64,000 nucleotides of DNA, taken from NCBI GenBank assembly GCA_019828565.1, contig JAHDYR010000069.1:248001-312000 (forward strand), written 5' to 3'. The notes below the pieces were generated by a model. It saw only the letters and a program-made list of their open reading frames with translations. It did not search any database and was not told the origin of the DNA. The DNA is from Carpediemonas membranifera (taxonomy: Eukaryota; Fornicata). Position numbers and translations under genes: made by a program. Shown in pieces: positions 40,901 through 50,211 of the stretch; within the stretch, counting starts at the first letter, position 1; each line of letters starts with the position of its first letter.

Positions 40901-43900
40901 CCAGCCGTTTGTTCCCGTGGACGCCGCCCAGCCTAAGGAACGGGAAAGCCCCTCCCTCTCGCGCCAGTCCTCCCGCTCCCAGATCGGTGGGCAGACTAGC
41001 CGCGGCCGCATCACCCAGCGCAACAGTTCGCAGCGCCTCACGCTGACCAAGTCGGGCACCAAGTCGAAGATCTCCGTCAGCAACATGCGCATTGCCCCCG
41101 CCGTTGCTGCCCCCGTCCCTGCGATCAACTACACCTTCTTTATCGACGTCAGCTCGGACCCGAGTGTGAATGAGGCTCACCTCAAGACGAATCAGATCAT
41201 CGAGGACGCCATCAAGCTCATTGAGAGCCACCTCAAGTCCTGGGCCAGCTTCAGAGGGGTGTGGGACCCCTCCCGCCCCCAACTCATCGAGCACTGGGCC
41301 CATGAGCCCCGGAGCGTGACTGAGATTGACTCGAAGCTCAACTGGTACGCCCGAGTCGCCCCTACACTCAAGAGCTCGTTCCCCGGTAGCAAGCCAGTCG
41401 GATTCATCCAGGTGGACGTCTCTTCGCTCATTGACGGCATCCAGGAGGAGTCTAGGAAGTGGGTCGGCGCGCTCGGTGAGCTCATTGAAGATCAGCACAA
41501 GGCAAGGCTCGCGGCGTTTGAGGAGAAGATCGCTAACTTCGAGGAGGCGCTGGCCAAGGGCGAACGCATGTCTGGCGCGCAGCTGGAGCCTCTGAAGAAG
41601 CTCCTCGGGGCCATCAGCGAGGTCTACAACGAGGACAACAACGCCGAGCTCGAGATCCGGGACCTGACATATGCTTACGAGACTCTCCAGAACTACAAGG
41701 CGGGCAACCCGGACGAGATCCAGCGCGCTCTGGCCCTGCCCGCTCGTTGGAAGGCTCTGAAGGAAAAGTCAGCGACCGTGAACAAGTCTCTCGACGCTGT
41801 CCGCGAGAAGTTCCGCAAGGACACCAGCAAGCAGGCCAAGCGATTCGGTGACACCATCCATGCTTTTGCCGAGCGTTTCGCTGAGATGGACCCCAGCAAC
41901 ATCGTCGAGGGCACCGATGAGGAGATGGATCGCGCCGTCAAGGCCCTCGAGAAGCTCAGCACCGAGGTCCAGGAGCTCGAGGCCGAGAGAGACAACATCA
42001 CGCTCGCCCAACGCCTCTTTAACGATGCGCAGAGCCAGTATACAGACCTCAAGGTCATCGAAGTGAAGCTCGAGCGCACTACCCGCATCTTTGACGTCTA
42101 TAACTTCGTCAAGAAGAAGCTGCTCGACTGGTCGGACGTCGCATGGTCGAAGCTCGACATTGCGGTCCTCAACGACGGAGTGAAGGAGATGGAGAAGATG
42201 GTAGTGCAGCTCAAGGGTGGCCGTAAGAAGGGCGAGGCCCCCTCCGAGCTCGCCAAGTCCCCCGCCCTTGCCGCGGTCGAGACCAAGGTCCAGAACTTCA
42301 AGATGTCCATTCCCCTCCTCCAGAAGCTCACAGACGAGGCCCTTCGCGACCGTCACTGGACGAAACTCATGGAAGTGACGGGCAAGACGTTTGACAGGGA
42401 CAACATGACAGTCGGCTCGCTGCTTTCCATGGAGCTACACAAGCACGACGACAAAATCAACGAGATCCAAGCGTCCGCCCAGAAGGAGTTCAGCATCGAG
42501 AAGGGGCTGGCCGAGATCGAGGCCGTCTGGGCGAAGACGAAGTTCGAGCTCGCCAAGTACACCAAGGGCACCACTGATCGCGGGTTCATCCTCAAGTCGA
42601 TCGACGACATCCTCCTGACGCTAGAGGACAACACGATGAACCTGCAGACGATGAGTAGCTCTAAGCACGTGGCAGCGTTCGCCCAGGAGGTGCACCAGTG
42701 GGAAGGAAGGCTCACTCTCATCTCTGAGGTGTCCGAGCTCTGGATTGCCGTACAGAGGAAGTGGATGTACCTTGAGTCGATCTTTATTGGATCAGAGGAC
42801 ATTAGACTCCAGCTGCCGGAGGAGGCACGGAAGTTCGACAAGATTGACAATGATTTCCGTAAGGTGATGACCGAGACAGCGACCAACACGAACGTCCTCC
42901 AGGCATGTAGCGCTCCCAGCCGCCTCGAGAAACTCACCATGCTTGCTAACCAGATGGACAGCTGCCAGAAGAGCCTGTCGGAGTACCTCGAGACCAAGCG
43001 CTCGGCCTTTGCCCGGTTTTACTTCATCTCCGACGACGAGTTGCTCTCTGTTCTCGGTGACTCGGACCCACGTGCCGTGCAGCAGCACATGATCAAGCTG
43101 TTCGACAACACCAAGCTCCTCACCTTCGGCACGGGCAGCAAGGCCTCTACCGTCATCGGGGCACAGTCAAGCGAGGGTGAGACCTTTACCCTCAGAGAGC
43201 CCGTGCTCGCAGACGGACCAGTGGAGTCTTGGATGACGGCGGTCGAGCATGCGATGATCTCTTCAATCCACCAGACCACCAAGGAAGGGGTGTTCCACTA
43301 CGCCCAAAAGGACCGCATCCAGTGGATCTTCGAGTGTCTGGCCATGGTCACGCTCGTAGGCTCCCAGATCTGGTGGACTTGGCAGGTAGAGGACGTGTTC
43401 AGGGCTGTGGCCGAGGGGGACAAGCACGCCATGAAGGTCCTCAGCACGAAGCTTCACGCTCAGATCACGGATCTCGTCGCACAGGTGCGCAAAGACTTGT
43501 CTAGAGGCGACAGGTCGAAGATCAACACCCTCATCATCATAGACGTCCACGCACGCGATATAGTCGACCGCTTTGTCCGCGACTCCATCCTCCACGCCGC
43601 CGAGTTCGATTGGGAGTCCCAGATGAGATTCTATTGGGACCGTGCACGCGATACAGTCATCATGCGCCAATGCACCGGTTCCTTTGACTACGGGTTCCAG
43701 TACATGGGCCTCGCCTCCCGTCTGGTGATCACGCCTCTCACGGACAGGTGCATCATGACCCTGACTCAGGCCTTGACGATGTATCTGGGCGGATCTCCCG
43801 CCGGCCCCGCTGGTACAGGTAAGACAGAGACCGTCAAGGATCTCGCCAAGCACCTTGCGCTTTCTTGCGTTGTTTTCAGTATGTTTACCCTTGAGTTATT

Positions 43901-44339
43901 CGAACACTAACACAGATTGCGGTGACGGTCTGGATTATAAGGCTATGGGCGTCATCTTCTCGGGCCTCTGCGAGACGGGGGCCTGGGGTTGCGTTTGTAT
44001 ACTAATCATTTGATTACACAGTTTGATGAGTTCAACCGTATCGAGGCAGAGGTTCTTTCTGTCGTCTCTGCGCAGATCAAGAACATCCAGACTGCTCTCC
44101 AGCAGAACCTGACGCGATTTATCTTTGAGGGCCGGGAGATCAAGCTTGACTCCAAGTGGTACGTCCATCAACGACCAAACTAACACAGTGGCATCTTCAT
44201 CACCATGAACCCCGGCTACGCTGGCCGTACCGAGCTGCCCGACAACCTCAAGGCGCTCTTCCGACCTGTGACGTTTGTTCCCTTTTCCAGCTCCTGTCTG
44301 GCGTCTTATGCAGTGATGGTAAGGTATCTCACACAGTGA
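37932..44339 (+). CDS. dynein heavy chain, tail and AAA1 only (four exons, 3' part of motor missing)
   Basis: The start was taken at the ATG at 37932; 37881 is an in-frame alternative. Exons are 37932-43878, 43916-43992, 44022-44158 and 44189 onwards. About 1,950 residues of helical tail lead to AAA1, with Walker A GPAGTGKT at 1958-1965, then [14 protein letters not shown] (Walker B region) and [13 protein letters not shown]. These are motifs of axonemal two-headed-class heavy chains (DNAH2/DNAH10-like by eye). After LFRPV the dynein similarity stops dead. AAA2-AAA6, the stalk and the microtubule-binding domain are absent from the window. Unspliced, the frame ends at TGA 44337-44339. A consensus 5' splice site (GTTTGT, 44273) sits exactly where the next family residues should begin, and no matching downstream exon exists in cis. 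Either the gene is truncated, or this is the 5' half of a split, trans-spliced gene. Confidence 0.88.
43879..43915 (+). other. spliceosomal intron 1 of dynein gene
   Basis: The 37-nt intron starts GTATGT and ends CACTAACACAG. Removal joins VVF to NCGDGLDYK, restoring the dynein AAA1 sequence. Confidence 0.93.
43993..44021 (+). other. spliceosomal intron 2 of dynein gene
   Basis: The 29-nt intron starts GTTTGT, contains TACTAAT and ends GATTACACAG. Removal joins GAWGC to FDEFNRIE. Confidence 0.93.
44159..44188 (+). other. spliceosomal intron 3 of dynein gene
   Basis: The 30-nt intron starts GTACGT and ends AAACTAACACAG. Removal joins KLDSKC to [13 protein letters not shown]. Confidence 0.93.
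44273..44278 (+). promoter_or_regulatory. orphan 5' splice site (GTTTGT) ending the dynein coding similarity
   Basis: This hexamer is identical to the 5' sites of dynein intron 2 and the AMMECR1 intron. Family similarity (LFRPV plus two bases of the next codon) ends immediately before it. The nearest consensus acceptor (CTCACACAG, ending 44336) leads to a stop within six codons and no dynein sequence. Confidence 0.55.
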
Positions 44340-45116
44340 AACAACAACTATGTAACAACATCAATGGGTGGCTGCTGGGGCGGGGTGGTAGGCTGGGTAT
44401 GCTGTTGGGGCTTATTCCATGCAATAGTAGTGGTTTTTATTAATCCGTGACTCGACTCCACGACACCCTTGTGTCGAATTTCGATCATACTTACCATTGG
44501 AGGCCATATGTCCCTCAAGAACGACGTTGGCGATCTTGGAGTGCTACACGTTTGTGGTTGGTGCACCTAGGTCCTCGCTGGCTGGTCTAAGGCCTGGCGA
44601 GATCCTCTTATTTGTTCCAGCGGAGAAGGCGTTCGCGCCGCTCCTACCCCCCAACTAACAACATCAAATGTCCCTTAAACGCGCTTTAATACTTGTGAAC
44701 AGTCGTCAGACGTAGTCGCTTGCTGTAATGCGGCATTGTTTCCGCTCATTATGAGGGTATTAGCGTGATTGCATAAGTCCAGAGACATACAAGGGCACTC
44801 TTGCTTGGCTGCGGTAAAGTTCCTCATTGGCGCCGCACCTCATCTCAGCAATGCTGTGTGAATCTTCAGTCTTTCAGGCATCACGGAGCTCTGCCCAGCG
44901 ACTCACACCCCGGAGTGACGAAACCTGGTAAAGACGTGTACCTCCTATGCCAACGCTACATCCCTGCATCCGCCATAAACACAATAATCAGCTCGAGGGC
45001 AACACCGCAGAGTCAAGTGAGTCAACTTGCGCCGCAAAGACTCAAGCCCGCAAAGAAACAAAGGGTCCTGAGGACGAAAAGTGATCCTCTAGACTTTGAC
45101 CGTCGTTGACCTGGAT
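44340..45116. other. non-coding stretch after the truncated dynein gene
   Basis: No dynein motor sequence was found in any frame here. Short frames on both strands look random. If the dynein gene is split, this segment would hold the 5' half-intron and its transcript end. The second repeat copy begins at 45117. Confidence 0.5.
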
Positions 45117-45305
45117 GCGGCGGCCAAAATATTTGGCGGCCCAATCACAGGATCGCGTGCGGATCGGGTGGAGTCAAGCGGAGTCGTCAGCATAGCCCCG
45201 GCTGTGGTTGTTCTTTTTTAGGGCTACCGGGCACTCCTCCCCTAGTGCCCGGCCCCGACACGAGGCTGTCCCGGCACCCGAGATAAACGCTGACCCGCGC
45301 TGATT
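45117..45305 (-). repeat. 189-bp dispersed repeat, copy 2 (inverted)
   Basis: This is the reverse complement of copy 1 at 18858-19045, differing by one base and one homopolymer base as far as I can see. The hairpin stem is at 45227-45235 and 45244-45252. The flanks share no similarity with copy 1, so both ends are sharp. On the plus strand a run of six T (near 45212) could stop RNA polymerase III. Confidence 0.85.
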
Positions 45306-45377
45306 CGACTCAGATCATGGCCGCAGGATAGCCTTCAAGGTTTGGTTTCCTCACCTGTAAGGTGCTATTGGACGCTG

Positions 45378-48233
45378 ATGCTCCGCCAATGGCTACTGGT
45401 CTTCCTTCTATATGTATTCCTCGCGGAAGGCAAGACCAACGTTTCTATTGCTGCGCCTGTTTCATCCGCAACCTCGAACTTCCAAACGCTTGCAGCGCAG
45501 TTCAACGCTGCTCAGAGCGACATCGAGGTCACTGTGACCCTTATTCCGACGACTGTAGACTACTATCACACCATCAAAGGAGCGCTGGTCCTCGGGGACA
45601 TCACATTCGACGGCATTGCCTTCGGACAAGTTCATCTGCTCGAGATGCTCCTAGCTGGCGTGGACTCCGCCTCGAACTCGGATGAATGGAACCTAGAACC
45701 GCTCACGGCCCGTGTAGCAGCGTCTCCCTTGCTCGACTGGGACGGCATCAACCTCTTCACACGTTCATACGGCACAAACTTCAACAAGGACGTCTACTTG
45801 GTGCCATTTGACGGCGACTACCACCAGCTCTACCTCAGGGAAGACGTGCTGGACTACTACGGCCTGGCTGTGCCACGCTCCATTCCCGAGCTCGTCGAGG
45901 TTGCTCGGGCACTTAGTGCAAGCGATATGGCGGACAACAGCAGTATGCCAGATGTCGCCTTTTGTGTGGGCGATGGCACAAACCTGCAGCGATTCGTCAC
46001 GGACTTTACGATGCCTTTCATCCAATATGCTGGCACGGCCCAAGGAGGGTACTTCACCACTGACGGCATGGTCAATCTGTTCAACAACGCAGGGTTCAAG
46101 GCGGGTGTGGAGGCCTTTAGAGCCATGCTGGACAATGGCTACGAGGACATAGAGATCGCCTCGTCCAGAGAGGCGTTCCTCAACGGAACCTGTGCCATCA
46201 CGATCGACTGGGGCGATCTACTCTTCTCAGCGCCACGCTCGGCGGTCGAGGGGGTAGCAAACCACACTGTGGCCATGGTCATGCCGGGGTCAACTCGAAT
46301 TTATGATCGCGACTCTGGGAGGTCAGACTTGGTCGACTGCACGGCCACACTATGCCCGTTCGCCTCGGCAAACAGCAGAGGTGACCTGGTCAACACAGCA
46401 CCACTTGCAAGCCATGGCGGATGGTCGATCGGTGTTCCCAAGATCGCCTCCCACAAGAATGAAGTCTTCGCATTTCTCGAGTGGGCTGCCTCCCCCGACG
46501 TAATCAACCCAATAACGCTCCAAGGGTCGGGATTTGAACCATTCAGAACTTCTGTGGCCGCCAACACCACTCTATGGGACGTGGCGGGATTGTCGGTCGC
46601 GAGAGATTGGATCATGGATGTGTTGGACACGATATTGACCGCTGGGAACGTCGCGCTTGACATGAGGTTGCCGGGATACAGTGATTATGTCGCTGTAATG
46701 GAACAGAATCTACGATCGTATCTATATGATGGCGAATCCATCGACGTTGCGCTGTCGAATCTGGATCGTGAGGTTGAGGCCGTGACCGATAGATATGGAC
46801 GAGACATGCAACTGCTGTATTATCGCATGAATCTCAACGTGAACCCGCTAACCACCCTCACCCTCGACCGGATTTACGGATTATTCAGCATGGCATGTAT
46901 AATTGCCACTGCCGCGGTAATCATCATCACCACCATTTGTGTGGTTTTCTTTGGATTCATCATGAACGACGGCAACTTTAAGCTCGCCTCGCCCAACTAT
47001 CTGATTCTCGGCAATGTCGGCTGGCTCACCGCCACCGCGGGTGTGGCGTTGTTTGTATGCTCTTTCGTCTGGAGCTCTACTCTGCTGTGCATCAACACGC
47101 TTGTCTTCATCGGCCTGGGCGTCGCTATCGCCCTCGGCTCCCTCTTCGCCAAGCAGGCCCGCATTTACTGGATACTCAGGGCGACCCGGAGCCATAAGAA
47201 GCGGTTCACGGTCCCCAACGACCTTCACCTACTGCCGCTGCTCCTGGCTGGCGTCCCGCTTCCCTGCGGTCTTGTCATCGTGTGGTCGATACTTGATGCT
47301 TTCAAGGAGTCATCAGTCAAGCTCGGCGACTACACCGCGTGTGTAGCATGTCAGTCGACCCACGCCATGCTCTGGGCGATCGCTGTCGGTCTACTCGCAG
47401 TGTTCTATCTTGTCCCCAACGGCCTGCTCGTGTTCAAAACAAGGAACCTTCCGATATCAGAGACACGACTGTTAAGTATCTCTATCCAGATCTCGGCAGT
47501 GATGTGTACCGTCATCGCACTCGTCTACCTCATCGCCGTTGACCCCTTCGTCATGCCTAAGATTGCACCGCCAGTGTTCACAGTCGGTGTGACGCTGATC
47601 CAGGCTGTTACTTTCGTACCGAAGCTCTGGAAAGCTGTGCGTCGACAGCCGCTGTCTAAGAGGGACTTCAGGTTGCTTACAGGCAAGGGTGATCTCTCAC
47701 TGGATGGGTACATCAGATGCCCTCGATGCCACAGCTGTTTCGCTGCATTCGGGAACCAGATCTCGAAGGATGAGGCGGTCGACGGCGGGTTCAATGAATC
47801 TGTGTCTGGTGCCAGATCACATAGGACACGATCTATCAGATCTGCCCTGTCTAGCGCTGTGTCGTCAGCCATCGTCCCCGCCAAAGCATCGCGGGCTGAC
47901 CCTGAAGGAATGCAGCGGTTCCTAGCATCTCCGTACGCCGATATCGAGCTGACCATGCCCGCTCGGCGCCTGAACCCAGACGCAGCTCCGCAAGATCCCA
48001 CCCCGCCCAGTTCACTGCTCGACAATCGGCTGTTACGGAGAGTTTCGGATGCTAGCTCCGTGAACGGGCCGGTTGACAGTGCGACGGAGACGCTGAGCTT
48101 CTCTGAAGAGGACTCGGGCGAGGCGTTCAGGCGCCCACCGCCCGTCTTTGAGGAGGTGGAGGCGGAGGTGCTCTCGTCCGAGCCTGTCGTGTCGAGTGGC
48201 GTCTATTCGTACGACTCGACTGATCCGATGTAA
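45378..48233 (+). CDS. class C GPCR-like receptor with bacterial-type solute-binding ectodomain
   Basis: The 951-residue protein starts at the ATG at 45378, which begins a signal peptide (LRQWLLVFLLYVFLAEG); the upstream frame has no ATG. Residues about 25-470 look like an extracellular solute-binding protein of the sugar-ABC type: an opening beta strand NVSIAAPV, then YLVPFDGDYHQLYLREDVLDYYG, NGTCAITIDWGD and ASHGGWSIGVPK. Seven spans follow (about 500-750), with class C GPCR features such as ASPNYLILGNVGW before TM2, Cys in TM3, and LGSLFAKQARIYWI at the TM3/loop 2 position. The cytoplasmic tail of about 200 residues has a CPRCHSCF knuckle and Ser/Pro-rich sequence. Ligand-gated heterotrimeric-G-protein signalling is inferred, by analogy with amoebozoan Grl receptors, which carry a different bacterial-type binding domain. 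Confidence 0.8.
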   Translation: MLRQWLLVFLLYVFLAEGKTNVSIAAPVSSATSNFQTLAAQFNAAQSDIEVTVTLIPTTVDYYHTIKGALVLGDITFDGIAFGQVHLLEMLLAGVDSASNSDEWNLEPLTARVAASPLLDWDGINLFTRSYGTNFNKDVYLVPFDGDYHQLYLREDVLDYYGLAVPRSIPELVEVARALSASDMADNSSMPDVAFCVGDGTNLQRFVTDFTMPFIQYAGTAQGGYFTTDGMVNLFNNAGFKAGVEAFRAMLDNGYEDIEIASSREAFLNGTCAITIDWGDLLFSAPRSAVEGVANHTVAMVMPGSTRIYDRDSGRSDLVDCTATLCPFASANSRGDLVNTAPLASHGGWSIGVPKIASHKNEVFAFLEWAASPDVINPITLQGSGFEPFRTSVAANTTLWDVAGLSVARDWIMDVLDTILTAGNVALDMRLPGYSDYVAVMEQNLRSYLYDGESIDVALSNLDREVEAVTDRYGRDMQLLYYRMNLNVNPLTTLTLDRIYGLFSMACIIATAAVIIITTICVVFFGFIMNDGNFKLASPNYLILGNVGWLTATAGVALFVCSFVWSSTLLCINTLVFIGLGVAIALGSLFAKQARIYWILRATRSHKKRFTVPNDLHLLPLLLAGVPLPCGLVIVWSILDAFKESSVKLGDYTACVACQSTHAMLWAIAVGLLAVFYLVPNGLLVFKTRNLPISETRLLSISIQISAVMCTVIALVYLIAVDPFVMPKIAPPVFTVGVTLIQAVTFVPKLWKAVRRQPLSKRDFRLLTGKGDLSLDGYIRCPRCHSCFAAFGNQISKDEAVDGGFNESVSGARSHRTRSIRSALSSAVSSAIVPAKASRADPEGMQRFLASPYADIELTMPARRLNPDAAPQDPTPPSSLLDNRLLRRVSDASSVNGPVDSATETLSFSEEDSGEAFRRPPPVFEEVEAEVLSSEPVVSSGVYSYDSTDPM

Positions 48234-48254
48234 AGTGCACTCGCTCCGGTGTTT

Positions 48255-48260
48255 AATAAA
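48255..48260 (+). terminator. polyadenylation-signal-like AATAAA
   Basis: The hexamer lies 21 nt after the stop of the receptor gene, between convergent genes. Confidence 0.35.
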
Positions 48261-48319
48261 ACGAAAACAGGCAACCGCAGCGTTTTAGAAACAATCATAA
48301 TAATGGCGCAGTTGGGCAG

Positions 48320-49120
48320 TCAGCCTTCGACGGCCTGCGTGGCTACGAAACCCGCCAGAGTACCCGCTGCCTTTCTCTTCTGGCTGACCATGAAGCTGAC
48401 GGGCTTGAACCCGAGCTCATTCTCCTTCTCGGCGATCAGAGTGAATGGCGTCTTGTCGTCTGCGTGGAAGCCTTCTCTCGCAGGATGCGGCGCTGGTACA
48501 AATCCAACTCTTGCCTTGATTGTGGCGTTGACCACCTCAACTGTCGTTTGAAGCTTCTGCGCAGGTTTGCCAAACATTACAAAAACCACCCCCTCCTCCT
48601 TGCGGGCCTCGAGAACCATTCTGATAATGTCCGTCACCACCGGCTTCCAGAACTTCGTGTGCTTGGCGAGGTCGTCGCCTCCACTGAACGTCAGCGCCGT
48701 GTTCAGCCATAGCACGCCTCGCCGGGCAGTCTCGGAGAACCAGGCTGGCGGCTGTGCCATAGAGCTCTTGGCGAGTGCGGCGCGGAGCTCAGGGACCTTT
48801 GTAGAGCTGTCAGCGAGGCCCTGGGAGATGAGGATGGACTTGATGATGTTCCGCAGAGAAGGGCTCATGGGATCGGTCCATTTCTTCACTTTTCCGTCAT
48901 TGAATGCTTGTCCAATGGCGCTTTCCTTGCGTGGATAAGGGTCTTGGCCGAATATGACTATCTTAACGTCTTTTGGGGCCATCTCATTCAGTGCACGGAA
49001 CACAAGGGGGCCTGCAGGGATTACGCCGGGGGCGTCAATGAATTCGTCAACATTTGGCTGCTTTGCCACAATTTCACGGAGCGGGCTCCAGGCTTCTGAG
49101 ATGAAATTGTTTTGGCGCAT
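48320..49120 (-). CDS. UNG: uracil-DNA glycosylase, family 1
   Basis: The protein has 266 residues from the ATG at 49120. It removes uracil from DNA by cleaving the N-glycosidic bond, the first step of base-excision repair. Motif A is GQDPYP with catalytic Asp60; a Pro stands where most enzymes have His. The uracil-stacking Phe73 (GQAF) and the Asn140 of LWLNTALTF are present, and the catalytic His is His212 in APHPAREG. The loop after this His normally reads Ser-Pro-Leu-Ser and supplies a leucine that enters the minor groove. Here it is Ala-Arg-Glu-Gly, a clear departure. The basic C-terminus (SQKRKAAG) could act in nuclear localisation. Length is normal for the family. Confidence 0.9.
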   Translation of the reverse strand: MRQNNFISEAWSPLREIVAKQPNVDEFIDAPGVIPAGPLVFRALNEMAPKDVKIVIFGQDPYPRKESAIGQAFNDGKVKKWTDPMSPSLRNIIKSILISQGLADSSTKVPELRAALAKSSMAQPPAWFSETARRGVLWLNTALTFSGGDDLAKHTKFWKPVVTDIIRMVLEARKEEGVVFVMFGKPAQKLQTTVEVVNATIKARVGFVPAPHPAREGFHADDKTPFTLIAEKENELGFKPVSFMVSQKRKAAGTLAGFVATQAVEG

Positions 49121-49528
49121 CCAGTAATGGCTGCGCAGTTTTGTGCAGAGCGGCAGTCGTGGTTGGTTGAAGGGTATATGGGCCGTAGTGGTTCAGTGCA
49201 GCCACTTGACTGGCCCTTTCGATGCGCAGGCGACAAATTCGTTAAACTGCACTTCATCGCTTCCTGTTCGCAGCGATGCCAGGGTCTATTCATGTGAATG
49301 GTCGGTGAAACACGTGTGTTTAACTACAATTACCGCCTCTCGCATCGGTAGATTCTTCCCCTGGATACTGTGGCCATCCCCATGTCAAACTGGCCACTGT
49401 AACGCCATTCTACCAACCATCACATCACACCGCCATGTTCACGTCCCTTCCCTATTCCACAGCCATCTGCTTCTTCACTCCACCGCGTGTGATTGTCCCA
49501 TCGCTGCCGCTGCGAACCCGCTTCAGCA
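49121..49528. other. divergent intergenic region, nothing recognised
   Basis: This lies between the UNG and UBL3-like genes, which are transcribed away from each other. No motif or repeat is recognised. Confidence 0.4.
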
Positions 49529-49969
49529 ATGAATGCGGAATACATGATAACACCGTCTCCAGCGGGGATAGATCCTCACAGGGACCACACAGCGCGTGTT
49601 CATGGGCAGAAGAAGTCCCACCGGCTTCGCATCTACCTGCCTAACGGCGCCTCGGTTTCTTTGAAAGAAGAAGGGTCAAACGTGCTGGATCTCAAGAACC
49701 AGCTCGTGCAGCACTGGGACGAACTTGGTCTCTCGGAACATGACCTCAGCGAGCTCCCACGGCCGTCAGCTCCCGGGCGGGTCCGTGTGATTTCCAAGGG
49801 GAGGATCCTGCAAGAAGCAGAGCGGCTGGACAGGCACAATTGCCTCGTGGCGCCTTCTACGTCATCACACGAGCTCATACTACACATCAGCGTCCGACCA
49901 AGGGATGTGCCGCCGTCTTCGCACCATCACCGGTCGCACCACCAGCACTCTGGCTGCCACGGGATGTAA
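49529..49969 (+). CDS. UBL3: UBL3/MUB-like ubiquitin-fold protein with CaaX ending
   Basis: The protein has 146 residues from the ATG at 49529. Residues 32-124 have a ubiquitin-like strand-helix pattern: RLRIYLPNG, then a helix NVLDLKNQLVQHWDELG, then RVRVISKGRIL and ELILHISV. The protein has no diglycine end. A His/Ser-rich linker finishes in Cys143-His-Gly-Met, a CaaX box, with Met favouring farnesylation. A ubiquitin fold plus C-terminal prenylation is the hallmark of the membrane-anchored UBL3/MUB family, which sorts cargo or binds E2 enzymes at membranes. A further in-frame codon block upstream (from 49493) lacks a better ATG. The family call rests on fold pattern and CaaX together. Confidence 0.65.
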   Translation: MNAEYMITPSPAGIDPHRDHTARVHGQKKSHRLRIYLPNGASVSLKEEGSNVLDLKNQLVQHWDELGLSEHDLSELPRPSAPGRVRVISKGRILQEAERLDRHNCLVAPSTSSHELILHISVRPRDVPPSSHHHRSHHQHSGCHGM

Positions 49970-50211
49970 TGACATGCAGTAAATTAGTAATTTAAGCGAC
50001 TGGGGGTGATGTGCGCTTTGGTTGGCTTGGTATTTGATTCAAGGGCTATCACTGGCGGGTTAGGTGAGGCTGGGGAAAAGCAAGAGGCCTTGACCGTAAA
50101 CCTGGGACGTGTAGCAGCGTGGCTTGACTCTACTTGTTGCAAGTTCGGTTGGACAATTGTGGATTTGGGTGCAAACCTTGACCACTCCAGACAGCAATAT
50201 AGCCGACGTCG

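Noticed and set aside
44270-44339. Cis intron from GTTTGT (44273) to CACACAG (44336) rescuing the dynein frame
   Set aside because: Joining gives a stop within six codons and no dynein residues, so it does not restore the gene.
44801-45109. 102-codon plus-strand frame between the dynein gene and the repeat
   Set aside because: It is Ser/Gln/Arg-rich without a fold-like pattern, has no homology and runs up to the repeat. It is probably chance.
19045-45117. The 26 kb between the inverted repeats as one large mobile element
   Set aside because: The interior genes (AMMECR1, dynein, RCC1-like and others) look like ordinary host genes. No integrase, transposase, polymerase or capsid gene is seen.
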